A stretch of DNA of 64,000 nucleotides from Heterocephalus glaber (GCF_000247695.1 NW_004624778.1:14205347-14269346), one strand, 5' to 3'; counted from the first letter of the stretch, positions 13,964 to 26,388 are shown. A program made the numbers and translations. The notes: a model not told the origin generated them from the letters alone.

Positions 13964-14831
13964 TTTTTTTTATTAAATTCTTTTATTGGTGCATTGTAGG
14001 TATACAACACAATTACATTACCCATTGGGAATTGTACCTTTACATAATGCATCTTGGTTCTTATTTTTTCCCCATTCCTAGCCCTCCCTTCATCCCCTCC
14101 ACACTTCCCTATTTACAAAGACTTTATTTCCATTTTTTCCATTTCTCATCATTTTTCCTTTCCCTTCTTTCCTTTCCCCTGCCCCTCCTCTCCCCCTACC
14201 CCTTTGGACCTTTTCTTCCTATTTTGCATTATCGATTATTCATTCTAATCAATGGTACATTTGAGGTATACAATATAATGACATTCATCATTGGAAATTT
14301 GCACCTTTACATAGTCTCTCTTGGTTCTTATTGTTCACCCTTGCCCAGCCCTCCCTTCAACCCCTCCATTTCTCCCTATTTACAAAGATTTTGTTCCTAT
14401 TTTTCCATTTTCTCATATTAATCCCATTCCCTTCTATTCTTTCCCCTAGCCCTCCCACTTCCTTCCCCTTTGCCCCTTTTCTTCCTATTTCACATTACCT
14501 ATTATACATTTTAGTCCTTATTTACACTTTCAGTTTCTCACACCAGAGAAACTATTCAGTATTTATTCATGTGTGTCCTATTTATTTCACTTAAGAGTAT
14601 TGCCTCAATGTGCATCCACTTAGCTATAAATGTCTCTAATTTCTCATTTTTCATGGCTGAGTAGTACTCCATTTTATTAAAAAACCACATTTTCTTTATC
14701 CAGTCTCCAGTTGATGGGCATTTGGGCTGTTTCCAAGTTTTAGCTATTACACACTGTGCTGCTATGAACATGGGTGCACATATATCACTGTGGTATGATT
14801 CTTTTAATTCTTTGGGGAAGACCCCCAGAAG
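13964..14831 (-). mobile_element. 5'-truncated LINE-1 with a tandemly duplicated 3' UTR
   Basis: On the minus strand the 14556-14830 part encodes the C-terminal end of L1 ORF2 protein, including MEYYSAMKNEKLETF and a typical IDWIKKMW-like segment. The rest is the pyrimidine-rich (plus strand) 3' UTR. The 3' UTR text appears twice with a period of about 266 bp (tatac anchors at 14001 and 14267). The copies at 45401 and 63787 show it once. Flanking TAACCCAT (13956-13963 and 14832-14839) is a target-site duplication, so the copy is truncated at its 5' end to under 0.9 kb. It has no activity. Confidence 0.85.
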
Positions 14832-15246
14832 TAACCCATACTTTTTCATTGTCTACAGAGAGCTCCTAAGATATTTAGCTGAATGTTTTATGAAGATTCA
14901 AGGACACTCTCTATAGAATTCTTTTATTCTACTTCATTACAATTTTAAAATGATCCTAAAGTTTTTTAAAAAGCCAAATTTATACCACATGACCAGCTAT
15001 AACACGTTGATTCCTAGATACACAGAGCACAGATGTTAGCAAACATCACCGGTTTACTTAGTGAAAACCTGATACATGAAAATCTAAACTTATAAAATGG
15101 TGTTGAAGGCTAGGATATGATTATATAAACTATGGTTCACCCACTAAATAGCATGTTATAAAACTATTTTCTTTGATGTTTTTGAAGAGTTTTGCAATCA
15201 CATGGAAAATTTTTATGTAATAATAATGAGTTTTAAAAACATGATA

Positions 15247-15337
15247 CGAGGAGGCCGGGGATTTAACTCAGTGCTTTTGCCACCTGCTGCACAAGCGCAA
15301 GGACCCAAGTTCGATCCCTGGTACCAAAAAAAAATTA
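15247..15337 (+). repeat. Young tRNA-derived SINE, second type
   Basis: Begins GGCCGGGGATTTAACTCAGT and has the B box GTTCGATCCCTGGTACC and a short A tail. Between the boxes it reads CACCTGCTGCACAAGCGC, unlike the ID element at 6387. It is flanked by a perfect 13-bp duplication (15234-15246 and 15338-15350), so the insertion is recent. The same family recurs at 18112 and 21245. I cannot name it. Confidence 0.85.
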
Positions 15338-15704
15338 TAAAAACATGATATAGAATTGTATAGATGGTATGATCATAACAATACATACAAGGATAAAATA
15401 GCTACACATAAAAAATAAGCTAGAAATAAAAACCCCAAAATGTTAACGATAGTCAGGCCATGCATCCCTTTTTTCTTATTATTGTTTTTCTATAATTCTC
15501 CCAAATACGCAAAATGAACACAGACGGTTTCATCATAGTAACTTCTCAAGTGAAAGCTGGGGAAGGGTACTGCAAAATAAGTTTACCAAGAATACATTTA
15601 TTGCAAAAAGAATAGTAAACCTTAACTATTCAGTTACTCAGAGAGAAGGCCCAGGCATATGTATGCACTGACCCTGCACTGTGTTCTGTCCTCCAGTGGT
15701 GTGT

Positions 15705-15706
<2 letters not shown>

Positions 15707-15742
<36 letters not shown>
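15707..15742. repeat. (GT)n microsatellite
   Basis: An uninterrupted dinucleotide run of 18 GT units, likely length-polymorphic. Confidence 0.97.
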
Positions 15743-15743
<1 letters not shown>

Positions 15744-17112
15744 TTACTCCTCTGCCCCAAGTGGCAGCCCTGCCTCAGCTGCTGCCTCTGAGGGGACTCT
15801 GGGGCAGGCTCGTCTGGATGTACCATGCCAGTGGAAGCGGGGTGGCCCTCCTCCTCCAAGGTGGAGTGGTCAGGTGCTGACTGCTACCTTGGGAACCTGA
15901 GCAAGCTACTTACCCTGCCTCAGGCTGACTCCATCTCCTCATAATAACAGATTCTACTTGTGGGGCTGTGGGAAATGTAAATTAAACAGTACATGAAGTG
16001 CTTAGCTCTGTATCAGGCTTCTGGAAAGCACTCAGTAAATCGTATCTTTTTTTTAACCATGATTCTGAATAGAATCTCAGATACCTGAAGTTGCACCACT
16101 AACAGTAAATTTTATTGGGATGGTTGACTGTGTTTCACTTTCTCTTCTAAGATACAAATGAAGTGCATGAAGAAGAGTGGGAACGATTAGGAAATCCTTT
16201 GCTTGGACAAACTTATCAAAATGGGTTGATGAAGAAGCCCTAGGTTTGCAATGTGAAGTCAAGAGGGAATTTAAGACAAAAAGAGATCAGGATAGGAAGC
16301 CCTCTTAAATTTTGACACTTGCAATTTAAGCAAAGTCTTGTTCTAGTGTTGAGGTTGTGCACTAGGGAGGACATTCAAAATAATTAAATGTTGGTAAGCT
16401 TTGAGACCAAGCAGTCAGAACAGACATTAGCAAAAACCAATCCAAACAGAGTGGCTGCAAGCACCTATCACCCCTGTAAAGACTAGGGAGCAGGACCTGG
16501 CTCCCTGAAGCTGCACCTTCAGAGGTCCACAAGTGACTTCCATGCCCAGCCACTCGAGGCAGCAGCTAAGAGCCCTGTCCTGGCAGTCAGTTTGGGAAGG
16601 GGCAGGCCTTGGTCCCACAGCTGCTGGAACACTCTTATTCTGGCCTCCTTCTCTTTCAAGACATCATGTTTGCCTCCTACTGTCCGTCATGTCTCCCTGA
16701 TTGATCCCCTATTTCCTGGATGAAGGCAGCAGGAAAGGGGAAGCCATTCTTTACTTTCTCTCCTGTACCCTGCTGGCCCCTGTTCTGATTCCCAGAAGAA
16801 ATGGCTAGAAGACTTTCTGCAACCTGGGGAACGTTAGAGTATGGTTGTGAAGGTTTTTTTGTGGTTTGTTTTTTTTTGCAGTATTTCCTATATAGAAGCA
16901 GTACCATGCTTGTACCATCTCTAGAAAGCACACATTCTCCAGCAGTGATCTTAGTAAAGTTGTGATCTGCAGATCTCCTTGGGGATGAATTTTCCCCATT
17001 TTCAATCTCTATGGCTTTTAATATGGAATTATAGTCTGAGTTCCCTCTGAAGGTGAGCAAGCTGAACCACAGAATGACCTGCCTGGCCTGGCTTCACAGA
17101 CATGAAGAAATA

Positions 17113-18111
17113 NNNNNNNNNNNNNNNNNNNNNNNNNNNNNNNNNNNNNNNNNNNNNNNNNNNNNNNNNNNNNNNNNNNNNNNNNNNNNNNNNNNNNNNN
17201 NNNNNNNNNNNNNNNNNNNNNNNNNNNNNNNNNNNNNNNNNNNNNNNNNNNNNNNNNNNNNNNNNNNNNNNNNNNNNNNNNNNNNNNNNNNNNNNNNNNN
17301 NNNNNNNNNNNNNNNNNNNNNNNNNNNNNNNNNNNNNNNNNNNNNNNNNNNNNNNNNNNNNNNNNNNNNNNNNNNNNNNNNNNNNNNNNNNNNNNNNNNN
17401 NNNNNNNNNNNNNNNNNNNNNNNNNNNNNNNNNNNNNNNNNNNNNNNNNNNNNNNNNNNNNNNNNNNNNNNNNNNNNNNNNNNNNNNNNNNNNNNNNNNN
17501 NNNNNNNNNNNNNNNNNNNNNNNNNNNNNNNNNNNNNNNNNNNNNNNNNNNNNNNNNNNNNNNNNNNNNNNNNNNNNNNNNNNNNNNNNNNNNNNNNNNN
17601 NNNNNNNNNNNNNNNNNNNNNNNNNNNNNNNNNNNNNNNNNNNNNNNNNNNNNNNNNNNNNNNNNNNNNNNNNNNNNNNNNNNNNNNNNNNNNNNNNNNN
17701 NNNNNNNNNNNNNNNNNNNNNNNNNNNNNNNNNNNNNNNNNNNNNNNNNNNNNNNNNNNNNNNNNNNNNNNNNNNNNNNNNNNNNNNNNNNNNNNNNNNN
17801 NNNNNNNNNNNNNNNNNNNNNNNNNNNNNNNNNNNNNNNNNNNNNNNNNNNNNNNNNNNNNNNNNNNNNNNNNNNNNNNNNNNNNNNNNNNNNNNNNNNN
17901 NNNNNNNNNNNNNNNNNNNNNNNNNNNNNNNNNNNNNNNNNNNNNNNNNNNNNNNNNNNNNNNNNNNNNNNNNNNNNNNNNNNNNNNNNNNNNNNNNNNN
18001 NNNNNNNNNNNNNNNNNNNNNNNNNNNNNNNNNNNNNNNNNNNNNNNNNNNNNNNNNNNNNNNNNNNNNNNNNNNNNNNNNNNNNNNNNNNNNNNNNNNN
18101 NNNNNNNNNNN
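17113..18111. other. Assembly gap (999 N)
   Basis: All bases are N. The 3' edge falls inside a minus-strand SINE lying next to L1 sequence, so the missing DNA is probably repeat-rich. The long frames that cross it are artefacts. Confidence 1.
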
Positions 18112-18143
18112 GGTGGCGGAACCACTGAGCTAAATCCCTGGCC
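18112..18143 (-). repeat. SINE remnant at gap edge
   Basis: On the minus strand this is the first 32 bases of the tRNA-like SINE family seen at 15247 and 21245 (GGCCAGGGATTTAGCTCAGT). The rest is hidden in the gap. Confidence 0.75.
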
Positions 18144-18510
18144 TGAACATTTTTTCATATGTTTATTTGCTATTTCTACTTCTTTGTCTGAGAAATGTCT
18201 GTTCATTTCAGATGCCCATTTTTGAATTGGGTCTTTCAATTTGGGAGGTCTGATTTTTTAAAGTTCTTTATAGATTCGAGATAATAAACCTTTGTCTGAG
18301 GGACTGCTGGTGAAAATATTTTTCTGACATTGTGGGTTGTCTCTTCACAATGCTAGTGGTTTCTCTTGCTGCGCAGAAGCTTTTTAGTAAGAAGATATCC
18401 CACTTGTTGATTGTGCTAGTTCACGGGCAACTGAGGTTTTGTTCATAAAATCTTTTCCTACGCCAATGTCTTCAAGAGTTCTACCTAACCTCTGTTGGTA
18501 TAGGTCTATT
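18144..18510 (-). mobile_element. LINE-1 ORF2 fragment
   Basis: Closely matches 46235-46580 of the better preserved L1 in this window (for example CTTTGTCTGAGAAATGTCTG and TCTTCAAGAGTTCTACCTAA). It is ORF2 sequence in antisense. Text breaks down after about 18510. Only this part of the element is visible because of the gap. Confidence 0.8.
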
Positions 18511-19319
18511 TCTGTGTGGCCTGTTGTCCTTCCTCTCTTTTCCAGTCAAGAGCAGCCCTCCTGACCTTGCCCGCCTACCAATCTGCAAGCCCTGCATGGG
18601 TCAGAAGTCAGTAAGAGGATGTGCACGCAGGTGCTCCTGTAGCTGGGGGATCGGTGTCTCCTATGCACGTGAAATATTTCCTACAATTCACAATACTGCT
18701 CCCTAGGGTTCTTTTCCACCTGTGATAACTCTGGATCCTCATCCCAAACCTATGGGGGAGGCAAGCCAGGCTAATGATTGTTCTTCATGGAGAGAGGAAG
18801 ATCGAGGTTTGGGAGTTCATCTATGGCTTCACTGCTGATGGGCTGAGCCAGGACAGCCCTACATTGGGCGAGGCCAGGGGAGCTGGAAGAACCGCTGGAC
18901 GACTGGCTCTAGAGCTGGAGCATTCTCTTGGTCCCCTGTGTGAGAAGAGAAGGTAGAGTCTCAGTGTGAGAGTCCTAGCGTCTGCTTTTCTCATGAGGAA
19001 ACTTGGGGAGCAGAGCAGCTCTCTGACCTTCCTGGGCCCCACAGTCAGCAGAGATGGAGCCAGGACAGGAAGTGATCACCTCTGTATCCTGGGCCCCCCT
19101 TCTCCCTGTGGTCCCTACACCCAACTTAGTCTCCAGTCTTCCCTTGCCCCTTGCATCCCTCCTGCTGGCCTCCCCAGAACCCCCACACTGCTCTCTTCTT
19201 CATTCTCACCCCAGAGAAACTTACTGAGGCCCGGGATTTAGGAACACAAATTCCCACTGAGGGACCCAGAGCCCCTGTCCCACCAAGCACAGTGGCAAAA
19301 GGCCACCAGCTAGAGTGGG

Positions 19320-20870
19320 GAAGTGCTTTTTATTTGCCTTTAAACTTTTTCTTTTTACAAATAACTTTATTAAGATCTAATTAACATGCCATACAATTCT
19401 CTATTTAAAATATATGATTCAATGGCTTTTAGTACAGAGTTGCATATTCATCAACAGAATTGATTTTAGAACATTTTCATACTTTAAAAAATAACACTGT
19501 TCCCGTAATTGTCACCTCCCTCCCAAAGTCCCTCACCCCTGTCCCTCATCCTAGGCAACCACTGATCTACTTTCTGTGTCTATAGATTTCCCTGCTCTTT
19601 CAATTAGGATGCTCTCAAGGTTTATTCATGTAGCAGAAGCAGGTATGAGTACTACTCCTTATTGCCAAATAAGATTCCATAATATGGGTATATCACATTG
19701 TGTTTACCTGTTTATCAGCTGATGACATTTGGAATTTTCTACTTTGGGATTATTATTAATAATGTTGTTATGAACATTTATGTACCAGTTTTTATATGGA
19801 CATTTGTTTTTATTTTTTCTTGAGAAAAATATGAATGGCATTACAGGGTCATATGATACTGTTTGGAGAACTGCCAGACTGTCTTTCAAAGTTACTATAC
19901 TGTTTTATATGCCCTTCAGTAATGTATGAGGGTTCAACTTCTCTGTATCCTGACACTTGTTTGTTTAATTCTAGTTATCCTAGAGAGTATAAATGGTATT
20001 TAGTGAGAAATGGTATTTCATGGTGGGTTTGATTTACATTTCCCTAGTGGTTAATGATGTTAAGCATCTTTTCATGTGCTTATTGGTCATTTATGTCTCT
20101 TCAGGGAACTGTCTCTTCAGATTCTTTGCCCATTTTTAATTGGGCCATTTGTTTTTTATTATTAAATTATAAAAGCCTTTCATGTAGTCTAAATACATGT
20201 CCCTTATTAGATAAATGACTTGTAAAAAAACAATTTCAACCCAAATTCTGTGGGTTTTCTTTGTGCTTTTTGATGTTTTCCTTTGAAAGATAAAAGTTTT
20301 TCATTTTGATGATTTTTATTTTTTCATTTGTTTCTTTTGTTTGTTGAATCATATCTAAGAAACCATTGTTTACTCCATTTTTATGGTTCCTGAAAATGTG
20401 TGCCTATGATTTCTTAAATGGGGGGGGGGGTTACAAGGGATTGAACCCAGGGTATCACATATGTGACAAATGCTCCTCCACTGAGCTATATCACCAGCCA
20501 TGATTTCTTAAATTTTTATAGTTTTAGCTCCTACATTTAGGTCTTCAATCTATTTTTATTGAATTTTTATTTATGGTTTGAGATAGAAATTCCACTTCAT
20601 TCTTTTGCATATGGATATCCAAATATCTTAGCACTATTTGTTGAAAACATTATTTTTTCTCATTAAATCATCTTAGTCTCTTTGAAAATATAAATACTGT
20701 AAATGTGAAGGTTACTTTTTTTCTGTGTCCTCAACTTTATTCCATTAATCGATATATTTCTCTTCTGCCAATATTAAAAAATCTTGATTATACAGTTTTT
20801 GTAGCAGGTTTTGAAAGCAAGAAGTATGACTCTTCCAACTTTGTTCTTTTTTAAGATTTTTTTAGATATT
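19320..20870 (-). mobile_element. Old LINE-1 fragment, antisense
   Basis: Reads as antisense L1M/L1PB-like sequence, with GTTGTTATGAACATTTATGT and similar mammalian L1 text. It is broken by many stops and interrupted by the ID element at 20422-20502. It faces the sense-oriented L1 pieces that follow, giving an inverted pair. Confidence 0.6.
20422..20502 (-). repeat. ID-like SINE
   Basis: On the minus strand it reads GGCTGGTGATATAGCTCAGT, then CTGGGTTCAATCCCTTG and a C-rich end from a ten-G run on the plus strand. This is the ID-element A-box/B-box arrangement. It is inserted in an old L1. Confidence 0.8.
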
Positions 20871-21228
20871 CAGGCCATAAAAAGTAAGGGAGTGCTGACA
20901 CTTGGTATAACATGAATGAATCTTGACCATTATGCTAAGTGAAAGAAACCCAACACAAAAGGTCATATATTGTGTGATTCCGTGTATATGATATGTACAG
21001 AATAAGTAAATCCATAGTAACAAAAAACATATTAGTGATGCCCAAAGCCAAGGAATGGGAGAAAATGAGACATGATTGCCAATGAGTATGAGATTTCTTT
21101 CTGAGGTGATGAAAATGTTCTGGATTTAGAATCTATAGTAGTGAGAGTTGTACAATCATAAAACTATACCAGAAACCAATTAAATAATATACTTGAAAGT
21201 GGTAAGTTTTATGACGTGCTAGTTGCAT
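20871..21228 (+). mobile_element. Old LINE-1 3' end, sense
   Basis: Matches ancient L1 3' ends: TAAGTGAAAGAAACCCAACAC, then GAGGTGATGAAAATGTTCTG and CACTTGAAAGTGGT-like text near the end. It is similar in type to 40150-40440 and 44930-45215. Insertion of the SINE at 21245 splits its tail. Confidence 0.6.
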
Positions 21229-21244
21229 CTCAAAAAATAATTTT

Positions 21245-21321
21245 TTTTGGTACCAGGGATCGAACTCGGGTCCTTGCACTTGCGCAGCAGGTGGCAAAAC
21301 CACTGAGCTAAATCCCCGGCC
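21245..21321 (-). repeat. Young tRNA-derived SINE, second type
   Basis: On the minus strand it reads GGCCGGGGATTTAGCTCAGT, then CACCTGCTGCGCAAGTGC and GAGTTCGATCCCTGGTACC. It is bounded by a perfect 16-bp target-site duplication (21229-21244 and 21321-21336, one base shared). Of the three copies it is the best preserved and so the best guide to the family consensus. Confidence 0.9.
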
Positions 21322-21699
21322 TCAAAAAATAATTTTAAGGGATCATCTGAACATACTTACATCTATTAAAGAAATTGTAAACGTAATTTAAAATTTCCCA
21401 CAAAGGGGTGGGGTCTCCAGGCCCAATAGCTAAGTAATGTCATAGGTGAAGTCTAGCAAATATTTAAGAAAGATATTATACCAAACTCTTTCAGCAAACA
21501 GAAAGGAATACTTCTCAACTCATTCTAACCATCACTGATTGCTGACAAAACCCTGTATAAGAAAAAAAAGCAACAGGTTAACATCTCCCATTAATATAGG
21601 TGCAAAAATTTCAAACAAAAGTTTAGCAAATTGAAATCAACAACAAGTAAAACAATACATATTGACCAATTGTATTATTCCCAGAAATGCAAATTTAGT

Positions 21700-22320
21700 T
21701 TAATATTTGAAGATCAATGTTATCACCATTTTGGAAAATAGTCAAACAAAAGCTAAACGTACATCTACCATATGATCCAGACCTTTTATTTCTGTGCATT
21801 TATTCAAAGAAATGAAAGCATATGGTCATACAAAGATTTGTGTACAAATGTTCATAGCAGCATTCTTTCTTACAACCCAAGACTACAAGCTATTTTAATG
21901 TCCATCAACATCCAAATGAACAAACTAGTATAACCAGACAATGAAATTATACTCAGGATCCAAAGAGAATGAAACATTCATAACAATAGGATGAGTCTCA
22001 AGATAACTGTATGAATGAAAGAAGCAAGCCAGACATAAATACATGGAATAAATACCATAAGTTTCCATTTTCCATACAGTTTTGGAAAATGCAAAGTAAT
22101 CTATAGTGACAATACAAATTAGCAGTTGTCTAGGAAGGGGAGGGATTACCAAGGGGCATATGGAAACCTTTAGAGGTGAAGTGTATGTTCATTATTTTGA
22201 TTGGTGATGGTTTCACAGATGTTTATATATGTGAAAACATCAAAGTTACACACTCTGAAATATGTGTACCTTCTTATATTTTGGTTATATCACAGTGAAA
22301 ATGTTTTAAAATAAAATTTA
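21700..22320 (+). mobile_element. Old LINE-1 3' end, sense
   Basis: Contains typical L1 ORF2-end and 3' UTR text: CATATGATCCAGACC, TTCATAGCAGCATTCTTTCT, and the late GGTGATGGTTTCACAGATGT. No open frame of note survives. It ends in an A-rich stretch near 22310. Confidence 0.65.
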
Positions 22321-24559
22321 TTCAATCAACAAACACTTGAGTCCCAACTGTGGTCTAGGTGCTAGAGATACAAGGCTGAAATTTAGACTGTAAACAAGTT
22401 CTTGCCTTCATGGAGTTGATATTTAAGTAGAAAGCTTACATTTGTTTAACAACATTCCCAGAATCTGCCTAAACAGCCCCATGTCCAGAAGTTTCCTCCG
22501 TCTCAGAAGTACAAGAGGACCAGAACATAAGCCAGAACCAGCACAGAATGGATCTGCTGGCTTCTGCCTTGTTATCCTCTTTAGGTACCTGATTACTGCC
22601 CACGCTTCACCCCTAGCTAGCAGGAAGTCACCAGAACCTGGTGGTCCCCTTGTGAGGACACATATAAACACCTGCTGAACAGAAAGGGCCACTCCATGTT
22701 GTGCAGGTGAAAGGGACTAAGTAGAGAAGGAAAGTCAGGGAGTAGAAAGACTCAGAGTGAGAACACCTTCTGGTACCCTCACCCCAGATCTCCATTAACT
22801 ACCCCGGATGAAGACCCTTTTTGCTTTAACTCTTTTGAGTGATTTCTGTTATTTCAACCCAGAAAAGCATTGACTTCTGTCATTCCTTTGGATAGGGGAA
22901 GATCAAAGTCAAAAGACAAGAACACAGGGAGAGGTATGGACATATTGTGCATGTGTGGGCTCCACTGTGACCTCGTGAAGCCAGCTGGGAGGTGATTACC
23001 AAGCCAGGCAAGGACTTGTGTCCCAGCAGTCTGCCTGGAGACCCATCCAGTAGCAGGATTCCAAATGCAAGGTTCTGTGAGACCTGAACAGCCTGCATCA
23101 CAGAACTTCTGGCCTTTGTCCTGGATCCCCACCTCCTCCACGGAGGACAGCTCTGTTTACTTCACACCTTCAGACTGTGTTTGGGGCAAGATGCCAGCTT
23201 AAACCCTGTTGCTTCTTGAGAATGGTTCCACATGATACTCAGCACCCTGTTCTGCTGGAGCACTGTGCTCTTGGTAACATGTGCGTCCTCCATTCACAGC
23301 GAGTCCTGCCAGGGAAGCCAGCAGATCAGGGCTCCACAGGAACAAGAAAGTGGCTTCAGCGCATAACAAAATACCAACTAACTAGAGCCAGCTGTGTCTT
23401 GGACATAAGGCTGTGACTGCCAGTGAAGGAGTCAGAAATCGACCCATTTAAGTATCCAAAGAGACCTCCCAAAAAGGAGACTTAGAAGAAGAGAGAGGAA
23501 GGCATGAGAGGAGAAGAGAAAGAAGAGAGGGAGGTGGGGGAGAGGCAGGAGGTCACATTCCGGGGCCCGGCGGCCCCCTCCTCACCCCACAGGCACCTCT
23601 CACACTGTTCCCAGCCCTCCAAAGAAGGGACCTGCCTAGGAGGTGATGAAGTCTGGATTTGGTTTTGCAGAAAAAAGCAGAGGATAGCAAAACAAAAGCA
23701 TATCTCATCAGGAATTCCATTGCTTTTTGATTTTTAACTTCAAATTAGTTTCTGGTCTGAACATTCTGTAGACCAAATGTAATTCAAGGTTTCCACTCTT
23801 CCACCTGTAGCCTTGAACCATAATAAAATAAAGTCCAGAAAAACCCAGAAGCTAAGGAAGTCATTCAGTCATCGAAAATTAAATTCTGTACCCTGGGTGC
23901 TATGGACCAAGGGAGAAAATTGAATGGGGACATTTTAGGGATGTTGCCAGCAATGCGTTGAAACAAAAAGTCTTTTCTGCGTAACTCTCATGTGGCGAGA
24001 ACACCACACCACTCCGTAAACAGGACCAAACACTTTGTCCCCATTATATTCTTTGCAACATTTTGCTTCCTTTTTGAACAACAGATTTTCTCCTAAGATG
24101 TAGTGCCTGGTTTAAGCAAATTATATCTTCCCTACTTGTACTTACTGGATCCCTAAAATGTTTGCTCACTGTGCAGGGAACTTAAAGGGAATTGCAGTTC
24201 CCTTTAAGCTTGTGTTTTTGAAGTTCATGGAGATTTTCCCTCCATCCAGCATGGGCCCAATGAACACACCTGGTATCTGAAGTGAGACATTCTTGAAATT
24301 TCTGAAAAAGATGGCAATCAGGACCATCAAGAATAGTGGGTTGGTTTCTTAAGCTCCACTTTGACTGATTGGGGAAGAGGAAAACAGAGTTTGGGCAGAG
24401 GCTGCTGATTCTGAGCAGTGAGTCTAAGGAACAAAACTGCACAGACTTGAGCCCCTGGAAAATTCTCTGCCTCAGACTCTGTCACTGATCTTTTCCACAA
24501 ATCCTGTTGAGGAAAGCCAAGCAGCTGCATACACATCCATAAATACAACAGCTTTACTA

Positions 24560-24833
24560 AGGTATCGACCACACAACTTACCATTCACCCATGTAAGCTG
24601 CAATCAATTTTCTAACTTCTTTATCACTCCAAAAAAGAACCACCATATTCATTAACCATTACTCCCTACTCACTCTACCTCTACCCAACTTTCAGCCCTA
24701 AGCAACCCTAATCCACTTTCCTCTTACATGTGCCTGTTCTAGACATTTTATTTAAATGGAATCATATAATATTGGCCCCTTGGGCACTGGCTTCCTTGAT
24801 GTAGCATAATGGTTTTAAGATTCATCCACATTA
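24560..24833 (-). mobile_element. Old LINE-1 fragment, left part (split by later insertions)
   Basis: Antisense L1 text up to AAGATTCATCCACATT. The same L1 resumes after the B1 and the MAD2L1 pseudogene, at 24971-25002 and then at 26389 with ATTTCATGTTTTATGGCTAA. The family is recognised from the common mammalian L1 sequence around the motif AATAATATTCCATTGTGTGG. Confidence 0.6.
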
Positions 24834-24970
24834 CAGCTGGGTATGGTAGCATGCGCCTGTAATACCAGCTAACTTGAGAGGCTTAGGCAGGAGGATCTCA
24901 AGTTTGAGGCCAGCCTGGATAACACAGTGAGACCTCATCTCAAAAACAAACAAAACGGAACAAAACAGAA
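24834..24970 (+). repeat. B1-type SINE
   Basis: Reads AGCTGGGTATGGTAGCATGC, then CTGTAATACCAGCTAACT, GAGGCCAGCCTGG and ends in an A-rich CAAAACG-type tail. It is inserted in the old L1 that also hosts the MAD2L1 pseudogene. Confidence 0.85.
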
Positions 24971-25002
24971 ACATCTATGTTATAGCATGTACAAGTATTT
25001 CA

Positions 25003-26388
25003 ATTTTTTAAAACATAACAGATTTAACTGTATTTCATCATTGTCATTTAAAGCTTGATTTTTAAAAAATATTTTTAAAAATTTTTAAATTCTATATTAT
25101 AGGAATTAAACAATACAAACATCCATTGCATTATGGGTTCAAGTTATATAAATTAAAATCAAATAATTCTAAATTTTTTCAATATTGGAACTATACAATA
25201 AAATGACAAAAAGACCTAATAAAGCAACATTTCATTACTCTCAGGGTCTAAAAAAAGGTTCTGAATTTTCACTTTCCTTGCTGTTTTATATTCACATATC
25301 TCTCTATCCAGCTTAATTAACCAAAATGAGTAGCCTTATAGCAAAGTAGCTTTATAGCAAAAGATTTTCCATCTACAATCACCACCTTCAAAGGAATTCC
25401 CATTACAATATTGATGAAATCTGCTGGTTCCTTATGAACAGTGTGCAGTATCCTCATTATGTTAGCCCAATGGCAAATCAAACAGGCACTTAAAAAATGG
25501 AACAATTATGCACAGTTCATTAAAGTATAATGTTGGTTTTTCCCATCTAAAAATTAACCAATGAAATAAAACATCAACTGTAGTTGACTTGGTTTCAGGA
25601 AAACCACATTTGAGAATTTTTTTCCATTACATTACTTCCCTCATCTCATCCTCAGTCATTGACAGGAATTTTGTAGGCCACCATGCTATTTACTTTGTGG
25701 ATTGTGGTAGTAAATGAACGAAGACGGACTTCCTCAGAATTGGTAATGAACTGTGGTCCCAACTCTTCCATTTTTCAGGTACAACCAAATCTCTGTCTGT
25801 ATAAATCAGAGGTCAAATGAACAAGAAACTTCTAATAATGGAAGAAATGTCACTGTAGCTGTGATCTGTCTGATCACAGAATGGATTTCATCCTGGATAG
25901 CTTTCTGAGACTTTTCTCTGGGAGCACTGTCATCTTTTGCAGTCTTGTCACACTCAATACCAAACTGCCATCTTTCAAAGACTTCACCACTTTCAGTATT
26001 TGAGATGACTACTACAAGTTTCTGAACAGAACACTTGTACAGCCAATCTTTTAGTTGTCCCACCACATTATTGAGGTATTTTATGAGCTCAGGATCAGTG
26101 GTTACAAGCAAGGGAGTCCATATTTCTGCGCTCGAGTAAAGGTTTCATATGGATATATACCACGCTGATATAAAATGTTATTGATGCCAAATGAGAAGAA
26201 CTCCGCCACGATTTCAGCGCTCCTGCACAAGGTGATGCCTTGCTCCCGGGCGAGCTGCAGCGCCATGGCTAGGCCCACAGACTAAGGCTCGCAGTTTCAC
26301 TCTGCAAACAGTGATGGCTCCAGCTCACAAAGCGCTTCCCCGCCTAACATTCGAAAATAACGCCGCAGCGCGCCAATATCGGTCCCTC
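25003..26388 (-). pseudogene. MAD2L1P: MAD2L1 processed pseudogene
   Basis: An intronless copy of the mRNA for MAD2, the spindle-checkpoint HORMA protein. The start ATG is at 26264-26266 (minus strand) and the frame begins MALQLAREQGIT. A one-base loss near residue 55 shifts the frame and gives a stop. The longest surviving frame (25806-26111) covers the core, including KLVVVISN and SQKAIQDEI. Two further one-base losses follow, the first right after CSFDL. The last codons before TGA read PVND. About 0.65 kb of 3' UTR with high resemblance to the MAD2L1 3' UTR follows, then a short A run. AAGTATTTCA (24993-25002) and AGGTATTTCA (26389-26398) are the target-site duplication, in which L1-type retroposition is implied. 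It cannot encode a full MAD2. Confidence 0.93.

Noticed and set aside
17053..18239. Reading frames of 340-390 codons on both strands
   Set aside because: They consist almost wholly of X residues across the N gap.
25806..26111. Working MAD2L1 gene
   Set aside because: No introns, several frame shifts, flanking duplication and an A run show a processed pseudogene.
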